Source: a bacterium (lineage in GTDB: Bacteria > Patescibacteriota > CPR2 > UBA1875 > JAJYID01). From it: 11,441 nt of DNA. Below the pieces are notes generated by a model that made no database searches, was not told where the DNA came from, and was given only the letters and a program-made list of their open reading frames with translations. Where the stretch lies: positions 1 through 11,441 of the forward strand of contig JAKANV010000014.1 of assembly GCA_021823605.1 (NCBI GenBank). Reading direction: 5' to 3'. The position numbers were made by a program, and so were the translations under genes. Shown piece after piece: positions 1 to 4,862 of the stretch; positions within the stretch are counted from its first letter, which is position 1; each line of letters opens with the position of its first letter.

Positions 1-373
1 GCATAACATCTGCCTGAACACGCATAACTTTATCCAAACCCGCCAGGGCTTTTCCTTCTGGATGATGACCAAGAACTAAATCAATCTTTTCACCCTTCTC
101 GTTTAGTCTATCTGCAAGAAGGATTTCAGACGTTTCCATATCTATACCAACCAAAACTGACTTAATATCTGATTTCGGGTCGCCATAAAGAATCCGAGTG
201 TCAGCATATGGATTAGTCAAACTTTCCGTATCAAACTCTTCCTTTTTCTTTTTGTCGAGCTTGTTGTGATTTTCTTTTAGTTTCTTTAAATTTTTATCAA
301 TTTCTTTCTTGTCACGCGGATCAGCCTCAATCCCCTTTTTGATAAATAAATCATAAATCTCGCCTAGCTTCAT
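1..373 (-). CDS. NIF3/DUF34-like protein, N-terminal part (runs off window)
   Basis: The gene reads leftward from ATG at 373 and is open to the window edge, giving 124 residues. Its ATG overlaps the clpP stop as ATGA (370-373), and AAGGG lies just upstream, so it is translationally coupled to clpP. The first 50 residues are lysine- and glutamate-rich and probably helical. Then come NPYADTRILYGD (54-65), VLVGIDME (73-80) and DLVLGHHPEGKAL (98-110). The HHP doublet with the preceding VGID strand resembles the metal-binding start of the NIF3/DUF34 (YbgI) family, dinuclear-metal proteins of uncertain activity. The family call comes from recognising this pattern; the remaining metal ligands lie outside the window. 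The position is where clpX often sits in tig-clpP-clpX clusters, so a link to quality control is possible but is only inference. Confidence 0.62.
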   Translation of the reverse strand, partial: MKLGEIYDLFIKKGIEADPRDKKEIDKNLKKLKENHNKLDKKKKEEFDTESLTNPYADTRILYGDPKSDIKSVLVGIDMETSEILLADRLNEKGEKIDLVLGHHPEGKALAGLDKVMRVQADVM

Positions 374-972
374 TTTCCCTTCTTTCTTTCTTCTATTACT
401 TTATCGATAATGCCGTAATCCTTGGCTTCCTTTGCAGTCATGAAGTAGTCGCGATCCGTATCTGCTGATACCCTTTTTAGACTTTGACCTGTATGTTTGG
501 ATAGAATCTCGTCTAGTCTGCTGCGCAGTGTTAATGCTTCTTTCGCCTGTATCTCAATATCTGCTGCCGGACCCTGGAATCCTCCTGAAAGCTGGTGAAT
601 CATAACGCGAGCATTTGGAAGCGCGAATCTGGAGCCTTTTTCTCCACCAGCGAGAATAAGAGCACCCATGCTCATCGCTACGCCGACACAAGTTGTAACC
701 ACATTCGGTTTGATGTACTGCATCGTGTCATAAATGGCTAACCCTGCATAAACAGATCCGCCCGGTGAGTTGATATAAAGATTGATATCCTTCTTTGGAT
801 CTTCGCTTTCCAGAAAAAGAAGCTGCGCTATAATGACATTTGCCACTGTGTCATCTATAGGTGTACCGAGAAAAACTATCCTGTCCTTCAAAAGACGTGA
901 GTAAATATCATAGGCTCGCTCACCCATCTGAGTTTTTTCGATAATTGTCGGGATAAGTATTTGGTTCTTCAT
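370..972 (-). CDS. clpP: ATP-dependent Clp protease proteolytic subunit ClpP
   Basis: This is the serine peptidase subunit that forms a double-heptamer barrel and degrades proteins fed to it by a Clp/Hsp100 unfoldase in the cytoplasm. At 200 residues it has the normal length. The catalytic triad is visible as Ser101 in GVAMSMGA (97-104), His126 in MIHQ (124-127) and Asp175 in DTDRDYF (171-177), with the same spacing as in E. coli (25 and 49 residues). INSPGGSV (67-74) is the oxyanion and substrate-strand region. The N-terminus starts at the position of the mature E. coli enzyme, so there is little or no propeptide. The nucleophile elbow reads GVAMSMGA rather than the common GQAASMGA. The start ATG has AAAGGGGAC about 4 nt upstream. 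The gene lies 10 bp after tig and overlaps the NIF3-like gene by 4 bp, indicating one operon. Confidence 0.97.
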   Translation of the reverse strand: MKNQILIPTIIEKTQMGERAYDIYSRLLKDRIVFLGTPIDDTVANVIIAQLLFLESEDPKKDINLYINSPGGSVYAGLAIYDTMQYIKPNVVTTCVGVAMSMGALILAGGEKGSRFALPNARVMIHQLSGGFQGPAADIEIQAKEALTLRSRLDEILSKHTGQSLKRVSADTDRDYFMTAKEAKDYGIIDKVIEERKKGK

Positions 973-982
973 TTTGTCCCCT

Positions 983-2269
983 TTACTTTTTTACGCAATA
1001 CTCAAAAAGTTTATCTACTGTCTTTTTTGAAACAATACCGTTTTCTATCTGGTGTTCAACTTCATGTTCGGCTAATCTCTTTTTTACTTCCTCTGCATTC
1101 TCACCAGCAGAAGCTAAAATCATCGCTTTTTCAACCTCAATTTCTTTTTCTGTCGCTTTTATCTTCTCATCTTCGGCTATTTTAGACAAGATTAGGCCGT
1201 ATTTAACCCTTTTTTCAGCATCTGGATGCATTTCTTTCTCAACCTCTTCCCGCGTTTTTTTAGACATCTCCAGATATCTTTCCATAGTAATACCAGATTG
1301 CTGCAAGTTAGCTTCGGCGTCATGCCACATACGGTGAATCTCCTGATGTATAAGCGCTTCAGGCAGTTCAACCTTAATCTCTTCAGATATCTTTGTCATT
1401 ATCTCTTCTTCCAATCTTCGCTTCTCTTCCATATCCTTTACTTCCTGAAGGTTTTTTTCTACGCCTTTTTTCATTTCCTCCACATTTTTGAAAATACCAA
1501 ATTTCTTGGCAAAATCATCATTCACCTCAGGCACTGTCTTCTCAGAAATACTTATCATTTTTACTTTGAAAGTAACTTTTTGCTCCTGAAGTTTTGACTC
1601 GTGATAATCTTTTGGGAAAGTCACATCGAATGTTTTTTCCTCGCCTTTGCTCATCCCAATCAAGTTTTCTTCAAATCCGGGGATAAACATGCCGGCACCG
1701 ATAGTAATGGGATATTTTTCGCCTTTCGCACCTTCAACTGCTGCACCCTTTTGTGTACCCTCAAAGTCTATTTCCGCCCGATCATCCTTCTTCGCCTTTC
1801 TGGAAACTTCTTTGAACTCTGCATACCTTTCCTGAAGCTCTTTAATCGAGGTTTCTATATCTTTTGCGCTGACTTTAATGTCTTTTTTGGCGACTTTTAT
1901 TTTCTTGTAATCAGGTAAAGTAAACTCGGGCAATATCTCCACTTCCGCTTCAAAGGTGAGTCCTCCTGTTGGCGCATACTTTGTAACTTTAATTTCAGGA
2001 CGATTAACTGTAACTAATTTCTCTTTTGTAATCGCATTATAATATGCCTCTGGAAGGACTGAATCCAAAACTTCAGCATAGAACTTATCCTGACCGACTT
2101 CTTTTTCTACAACAAACTGTGGCGCTTTTCCCGGACGAAATCCTGCAATTTTCAAATTCTTAGCTAGTTCTTTATATACTTTTTCAATGTGGGGCCTTAG
2201 TTCTGCCTCTTTTAAATCAATTGTTAGTTTTATCTTTACTTTAGATAAATTTTCCCTTTTTACTTCCAT
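983..2269 (-). CDS. tig: Trigger factor, ribosome-associated chaperone / peptidyl-prolyl isomerase
   Basis: Trigger factor docks at the ribosomal exit tunnel and shields nascent chains. At 428 residues it is close to the usual length. Three domains are visible. The N-terminal ribosome-binding domain (about 1-115) carries the signature GFRPGKAP (43-50), which contacts uL23. An FKBP-type PPIase domain (about 158-240) has DRAEIDFEGTQKG (163-175) and the core FIPGFEENLIGMSKGEEKTF (195-214). A long, charged, helical C-terminal chaperone domain follows (about 245-428). The ATG at 2269 is preceded by GAAAGGGA, a good Shine-Dalgarno. A strong promoter lies 36-64 bp upstream. clpP follows after 10 bp, the familiar tig-clp arrangement that couples folding with degradation. 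Confidence 0.97.
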   Translation of the reverse strand: MEVKRENLSKVKIKLTIDLKEAELRPHIEKVYKELAKNLKIAGFRPGKAPQFVVEKEVGQDKFYAEVLDSVLPEAYYNAITKEKLVTVNRPEIKVTKYAPTGGLTFEAEVEILPEFTLPDYKKIKVAKKDIKVSAKDIETSIKELQERYAEFKEVSRKAKKDDRAEIDFEGTQKGAAVEGAKGEKYPITIGAGMFIPGFEENLIGMSKGEEKTFDVTFPKDYHESKLQEQKVTFKVKMISISEKTVPEVNDDFAKKFGIFKNVEEMKKGVEKNLQEVKDMEEKRRLEEEIMTKISEEIKVELPEALIHQEIHRMWHDAEANLQQSGITMERYLEMSKKTREEVEKEMHPDAEKRVKYGLILSKIAEDEKIKATEKEIEVEKAMILASAGENAEEVKKRLAEHEVEHQIENGIVSKKTVDKLFEYCVKK

Positions 2270-2304
2270 TATTCCCTTTCTTAAATAAAATAAACAGTCA
2301 TGAA

Positions 2305-2333
2305 ATTATAGCTCAAATGAGCTTTTTTTTCAA
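2305..2333 (-). promoter_or_regulatory. Sigma70-type promoter of the tig-clpP-NIF3 operon
   Basis: The -35 box TTGAAA (2333-2328) and the perfect -10 box TATAAT (2310-2305) are separated by exactly 17 bp. The -35 box overlaps the pyrE stop codon. The spacer contains the 14-bp palindrome AGCTCATTTGAGCT (2323-2310), which touches the first base of the -10 box and could be an operator. Transcription would start near 2298, leaving a leader of about 28 nt before tig. Confidence 0.8.
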
Positions 2334-2953
2334 TTGTTTAAGCTTATAATATTTTTACCATTACCCAGTTTTTTATTTACTGGTATTCCCTCTTTGCAAA
2401 GTGGACACTCCTCAGCCGGCCATGATTCCATTTTGAAATCAAAGAGAGCCACAATCGGCAAACCCAAAACATCTCTTATTCCTCCCCGGTTACAAAGCAC
2501 ACCGGCTCCGACTATCTTGGCATCAACCTTATTTATAGCTTCAATCATTTTTTGGATAGAAGTGCCTGCAGTAATAATGTCATCAATAATTAAGAGTTTT
2601 TTACCCTTAACCAGTTCATCATAATTGCGTGTAAAGACAAGTGCCTTTTTATCCTCGGTTTTTTCTGCATAAACCGATAATACTTCTTTTCCGCTTAGCT
2701 CGGTCAAATGGTGCACAACCAGTTGTGATAAAATAACTCCTCCAATAGCCGGAGAAACAACAATATCAACATCACAGTTTAAAAACTTCTTTGCCAGCTC
2801 TCTACAAAGAAGAGATATTTCTTCGGTATAGGGGTAAACTGCATCTTTGTTCATATATGAGGAGCCGTGTCTCCCCGATGTATAAATAAAATGCCCTTCT
2901 TCGATGATGGCATTATGACGCTTGAAAATATTCAGAATTTCTATTTTGTTCAT
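2330..2953 (-). CDS. pyrE: Orotate phosphoribosyltransferase
   Basis: The enzyme joins orotate to PRPP to make OMP, the fifth step of pyrimidine synthesis. The type I phosphoribosyltransferase fold is shown by the PRPP motif LLIIDDIITAGTS (120-132), the loop SPAIGG (67-72) and the N-terminal substrate region TSGRHGSSYMNKD (25-37). The ending WPAEECPLCKEG (178-189) carries a single CxxC pair, seen in compact OPRT-like proteins; it could be half of an intersubunit metal site, which is inference. I prefer the ATG at 2953 (207 aa) over an in-frame GTG at 2962 (210 aa): GGGA sits close to the ATG, and no Shine-Dalgarno precedes the GTG. A TATAGT hexamer ends 7 nt before this ATG, so a leaderless transcript is possible. 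The upstream deaminase gene is 31 bp away, so the pair forms a small pyrimidine unit. Confidence 0.9.
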   Translation of the reverse strand: MNKIEILNIFKRHNAIIEEGHFIYTSGRHGSSYMNKDAVYPYTEEISLLCRELAKKFLNCDVDIVVSPAIGGVILSQLVVHHLTELSGKEVLSVYAEKTEDKKALVFTRNYDELVKGKKLLIIDDIITAGTSIQKMIEAINKVDAKIVGAGVLCNRGGIRDVLGLPIVALFDFKMESWPAEECPLCKEGIPVNKKLGNGKNIISLNN

Positions 2954-2984
2954 TAATCCCACTATAACACAAACTTTTTACGGA

Positions 2985-3473
2985 CTACATTATGTATTTT
3001 TTCTGAATAAATTTATCAAAGCTAAGATCATAAAATTCATTTACGTCATATGATACAAATTCTTCCTTAGACGGAATAACAACTTCCTTAATTTCTGATT
3101 CTAGAAACATCCTTGAACAATGTGCACAAAATGAATCTTCCGTTGAAAAAAAATTTCCGTTCTTTACATATGTTGAGTATAGAGTGGCGCCTTTTGGATC
3201 GTGGCCTTTTTCTAGGGCATCTAATATTGCCCTTTCCTCAGCATGCATAGCAAAACAAAGTTCAGTTTTAACATCTTTATTAATAAGACTAAAAAGACAA
3301 GGACTGCAAGCTTTTTCACTTGGCCCATTGAACCCTTCTCCAATAATTTTTCCATTTTTGGTTAAAACAGCTCCAATTTTTGAAACTGCGCAAATTGATT
3401 TTTCAGAAACCTCAGCCGCTTTCTTTATATATTTTTTTGCCTCTTTGAGATCCTGTCCTTCTAAAGTAACCAT
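2985..3473 (-). CDS. Cytidine/deoxycytidylate deaminase-family zinc protein
   Basis: The catalytic zinc site of the cytidine deaminase superfamily is present: His77-Ala-Glu79 in MHAEERAI (76-83) and Cys116-x2-Cys119 in SFCAHCS (114-120). Glu79 would be the proton shuttle. The usual PCxxC reads FCAHC, with the proline replaced by phenylalanine. An extra pair, Cys56-x2-Cys59 (ACSPCLF), sits in the segment between strand and active-site helix; dCMP deaminases can carry a second structural metal there. The size (162 aa) and the long segment before HAE favour dCMP-deaminase-like over a tRNA adenosine or riboflavin deaminase, but the substrate cannot be settled. The ATG at 3473 has a strong GGAGG 8-12 nt upstream. 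The gene has its own promoter (3522-3494) and is followed closely by pyrE, which fits a role in pyrimidine nucleotide supply. Confidence 0.75.
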   Translation of the reverse strand: MVTLEGQDLKEAKKYIKKAAEVSEKSICAVSKIGAVLTKNGKIIGEGFNGPSEKACSPCLFSLINKDVKTELCFAMHAEERAILDALEKGHDPKGATLYSTYVKNGNFFSTEDSFCAHCSRMFLESEIKEVVIPSKEEFVSYDVNEFYDLSFDKFIQKKYIM

Positions 3474-3493
3474 GACTTTTCCTCCATATATTC

Positions 3494-3522
3494 ATCATAG
3501 GTAAGGAAGTAAACTTTTGCAA
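3494..3522 (-). promoter_or_regulatory. Promoter of the deaminase-pyrE unit
   Basis: TTGCAA (3522-3517) and TATGAT (3499-3494) are spaced by 17 bp. The -35 box lies at the end of the U-tract of the tRNA-Leu terminator, so one transcription unit ends where the next begins. The predicted start near 3487 leaves a short leader that contains GGAGG. Confidence 0.6.
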
Positions 3523-3523
3523 A

Positions 3524-3558
3524 CAAAAAAACTTTACATGTTTTGACTCGTAAAGTTT
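3524..3558 (-). terminator. Intrinsic terminator of tRNA-Leu
   Basis: A 9-bp stem AAACTTTAC / GTAAAGTTT (3558-3550 with 3537-3529) with a 12-nt loop is followed at once by a run of T. It lies 15 bp beyond the CCA end of the tRNA. The stem is A/T-rich, but the layout is that of a rho-independent terminator. Confidence 0.75.
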
Positions 3559-3573
3559 CTTGTTCGAACACTC

Positions 3574-3660
3574 TGGTGCCGCGGGGGAGACTCGAACTCC
3601 CAATCCCGTTAAGGAACTAGTTCCTAAGACTAGCGCGTATACCAATTCCGCCACCGCGGC
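3574..3660 (-). tRNA. tRNA-Leu (anticodon UAG)
   Basis: An 87-nt class II tRNA. The acceptor stem is GCCGCGG / CCGCGGC, followed by discriminator A and an encoded CCA (3576-3574). The anticodon stem CTAGT / ACTAG closes the loop CTTAGGA, giving anticodon UAG at 3626-3624, which reads CUA and probably other CUN codons. A long variable arm, typical of leucine tRNAs, precedes the T arm GGGAG-TTCGAGT-CTCCC. The D-loop GAATTGGT is normal. The gene is complete, has its own promoter (3709-3681) and is closed by a terminator (3558-3524). Confidence 0.97.
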
Positions 3661-3680
3661 AGACACCAAAATACCAAGAA

Positions 3681-3709
3681 ATTATATCATTTTTTTTACC
3701 ATAAGTTAA
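3681..3709 (-). promoter_or_regulatory. Promoter of tRNA-Leu
   Basis: TTAACT (3709-3704), a 17-bp spacer and the perfect -10 box TATAAT (3686-3681). The -10 box is preceded by TGA, giving an extended TGnTATAAT. The tRNA 5' end is at 3660, so a short 5' leader must be removed by RNase P. Confidence 0.7.
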
Positions 3710-3751
3710 GCATAAAAAAAGAAGAACCTTACCTTTTTAAAAATACCCTAT

Positions 3752-3797
3752 AAAAAGAATGAGGCCGGCATGCCTCACGGGTGAAGCAGCCGGCCTC
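3752..3797 (-). terminator. Strong intrinsic terminator of the large RNA
   Basis: The stem GAGGCCGGC / GCCGGCCTC (3797-3789 with 3769-3761) is 9 bp and nearly all G-C, with a loop that can pair further. It is followed by ATTCTTTTT. It begins directly next to the C-rich-loop hairpin (3822-3798). Confidence 0.88.
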
Positions 3798-3878
3798 GGC
3801 GATTTTAGGGGGGAGAATCGCCTATTTTATCAGCTGAGAAGTGGTACGAGGTTGAAAGGTGTCCCCTAAACGCCTTTC
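3798..3878 (-). other. Kissing-loop hairpin pair at the 3' end of the large RNA
   Basis: Hairpin 1 (3878-3854) has stem GAAAGG / CCUUUC, one C-A mismatch, two more pairs, and the 7-nt loop UUAGGGG (3869-3863). Hairpin 2 (3822-3798) has stem GGCGAUU / AAUCGCC and the 11-nt loop CUCCCCCCUAA (3815-3805). The whole of loop 1 is complementary to CCCCUAA (3811-3805) in loop 2, with four G-C pairs. The 31-nt linker between the hairpins is long enough for an intramolecular contact. The pairing is seen directly; that it forms is inference. Confidence 0.65.
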
Positions 3879-4194
3879 TGAGTAGCTTTTGTTTGTACTC
3901 GGGAAGGAACCGACCATACTTTCGAAGTTTTCTAGAACCAGTCCAGAATGAATCTTGAAAGATTCGCCAACGAAAATTGGTAAAGCTACGCTTCCAAATT
4001 ACAGGCGGTGAAGCCATTGCACAAACAACTATCAAGCCACTACTGTCGCGATTATCCAATCCTTATTGTCCTAAGATACAATTGGTCGAAAACCGGGAGT
4101 TGAGGGACGGAAAAAATCACTCAATCTACACCGACAGTCATTTATTCGTGCCCTAGGTAACGACAAATTCGGATTGGTCCTCACGATTACTGCT

Positions 4195-4223
4195 ATGATA
4201 CATCAACTTTGGTTTTTTGTCAA
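4195..4223 (-). promoter_or_regulatory. Promoter of the large RNA
   Basis: A perfect -35 TTGACA (4223-4218), a 17-bp spacer and -10 TATCAT (4200-4195). This is among the best promoters in the window. No start codon with a Shine-Dalgarno follows it, which supports an RNA product. Confidence 0.85.
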
Positions 4224-4237
4224 TTATTTTTAACCTT

Positions 4238-4271
4238 AAAAATTATAAAAGGCGCGGGGTCACCGCACCTT
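4238..4271 (-). terminator. Intrinsic terminator upstream of the large RNA promoter
   Basis: The 9-bp stem AAGGTGCGG / CCGCGCCTT (one G-U pair; 4271-4263 with 4257-4249) has a 5-nt loop TGACC and is followed by TTATAATTTTT. It ends transcription that enters from the small element at about 4340-4272 or from the unknown gene at 4454-4774, and insulates the large RNA promoter. Confidence 0.75.
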
Positions 4272-4340
4272 TCCACTTTGGCAGTGGCTAGCCTGCTTAA
4301 AAAGATAAGCTCGAGATAATTTGATTGGCCACTGCATGAT
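4238..4340 (-). ncRNA. Small structured RNA element, candidate sRNA or 3' UTR structure
   Basis: Directly before the terminator lies a folded segment. GCAGUGGC (4335-4328) pairs over 8 bp with GCCACUGC (4288-4281) and encloses the hairpin GCUUA-UCUUUU-UAAGC (4310-4295). The 3' arm can also form a local hairpin, CCACU-GCCAA-AGUGG (4287-4273), which excludes the long stem, so two folds compete. No clear promoter precedes it; the spacing around TTGGAC and TTAATA upstream is poor. It may therefore be the 3' end of the transcript from the 4454-4774 gene. The 5' limit given is approximate. Confidence 0.4.
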
Positions 4341-4404
4341 TATTAACTAAACCAATTTTAACAAGTCCAAAAACCCAAAACAAGTATACAAAAACAGAGT
4401 TCTC

Positions 4405-4435
4405 GCGGGGGACGGTCTTGCATCCCGTCCCCCGC
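4405..4435 (-). other. Very strong GC hairpin after the unknown gene
   Basis: A perfect 11-bp stem GCGGGGGACGG / CCGTCCCCCGC with a 9-nt loop GATGCAAGA starts 18 bp after the stop of the 4454-4774 gene. A T5 run comes only 10 nt after the stem, so it is a poor classic terminator. It more likely protects a 3' end from exonucleases or causes pausing. It is strikingly GC-rich for this AT-rich spacer. Confidence 0.7.
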
Positions 4436-4453
4436 AACTTCATGCACTCAAGA

Positions 4454-4774
4454 TTATAGATTCAGGAGAGTTTTCCCCCAATTGTCCACTAGCAAAACTG
4501 CCATCATTCGTGCAACCGCCTCACCAATTTCAATTGGGACATCAACCCTCTTTTCGCTTTCCCCCAGAACATATACTGCATAGTCTTCTGGCTCACGGAG
4601 AAATGAAAATTCCTGATTGCCGAACTGCTTAATAAATGGCATTTTATCAATTTCTCCCTGAAGTTTTATTAGAGAATCTTCACATTCCCTTGATTTAGGA
4701 TCGGCACACAACCCATTTAGAATAGTTGCTGTAAAACTAAGCACATACTCTCTGGCTTTCATCTTTATTTCCAT
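4454..4774 (-). CDS. Small protein of unknown function
   Basis: I do not recognise this 106-residue protein. It looks soluble, mixed helix and strand, acidic, with no signal peptide or membrane segment. It has a helical-looking N-terminal part (about 1-50, including two cysteines at 22 and 30), a middle stretch FLREPEDYAVYVLG (about 58-71), and an amphipathic helix IGEAVARMMAVLLVDNWGK near the C-terminus. The ATG at 4774 is preceded by GAAAGGGG at good spacing. An in-frame TTG at 4804 would add ten residues but has no Shine-Dalgarno. It lies 88 bp downstream of the cyclotransferase-like gene, so it may be the tail of that operon or separately transcribed. It is followed by the GC hairpin and the RNA-rich spacer. 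The Shine-Dalgarno and natural amino-acid mix make it likely to be real. Confidence 0.65.
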   Translation of the reverse strand: MEIKMKAREYVLSFTATILNGLCADPKSRECEDSLIKLQGEIDKMPFIKQFGNQEFSFLREPEDYAVYVLGESEKRVDVPIEIGEAVARMMAVLLVDNWGKTLLNL

Positions 4775-4862
4775 CTCTGCCCCTTTCGGGTCGATTGAGT
4801 GCAATAGAGATACAATAAATTATCTAAAAATAATAATCACTGGTAGATATTACGAAGAAATA

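Larger units (their letters stand above)
3752..4188 (-). ncRNA. Candidate large structured non-coding RNA, about 437 nt, unknown class
   Basis: A complete transcription unit without a credible protein gene: promoter at 4223-4195, predicted start near 4188, strong intrinsic terminator ending near 3752. Pairings visible by eye (minus strand): UCGUGA (4186-4181) with UCGCGA (4051-4046) and CCAAUCC (4177-4171) with GGAUUGG (4062-4056) close a 5' domain; inside it UUGU (4166-4163) pairs with ACAA (4069-4066) and CCUAGG (4157-4152) with CUUAGG (4075-4070). In the middle, GAAUCU-UUCA-AGAUUC (3965-3950) is a hairpin. Then come GAGUA...UACUC (3900-3880) with an A-rich loop, a hairpin with loop UUAGGGG (3878-3854), and one with loop CUCCCCCCUAA (3822-3798) directly before the terminator. 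These last two loops are complementary. I found none of the conserved RNase P, tmRNA, SRP or 6S motifs. The best ORF inside (84 codons, TTG start at 4059) looks artefactual. Function unknown; confidence refers to there being an RNA gene. Confidence 0.72.

Noticed and set aside
961..1918. Several plus-strand ORFs opposite tig
   Set aside because: They are Phe/Leu/Ser-rich shadows of the lysine- and glutamate-rich tig gene, with no ribosome sites.
2310..2330. Plus-strand intrinsic terminator (short stem plus T8)
   Set aside because: No plus-strand gene leads into it; the same bases are better explained as the spacer palindrome and -35 region of the tig promoter.
3412..3669. An 85-codon ORF spanning the tRNA and the deaminase start
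   Set aside because: It reads straight through the tRNA-Leu gene and its terminator in another frame, so it is an artefact.
3805..4059. An 84-codon ORF on the minus strand inside the large RNA
   Set aside because: It starts with TTG, has no usable Shine-Dalgarno, has an odd Trp/Phe/Arg/Ser-rich composition, and runs through the hairpins. It is better explained as chance within an RNA gene.
3752..4188. RNase P RNA
   Set aside because: Some strings (AATGACTGTC and CGACAGTAGTGGCTTGATAG) recall the 3' part of RNase P RNA. But they sit in the first third of the transcript, and the conserved 5' GAGGAAAGTC element and the ACAGAA element are missing.
3752..4188. tmRNA
   Set aside because: No tRNA-Ala-like ends, no T arm with GGTTCGA, no CCA end, and no plausible tag reading frame were found in either orientation.
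4238..4340. SRP (4.5S) RNA
   Set aside because: The size fits, but the conserved apical loop with GGAA and the AGCAG-type asymmetric loop are not present.
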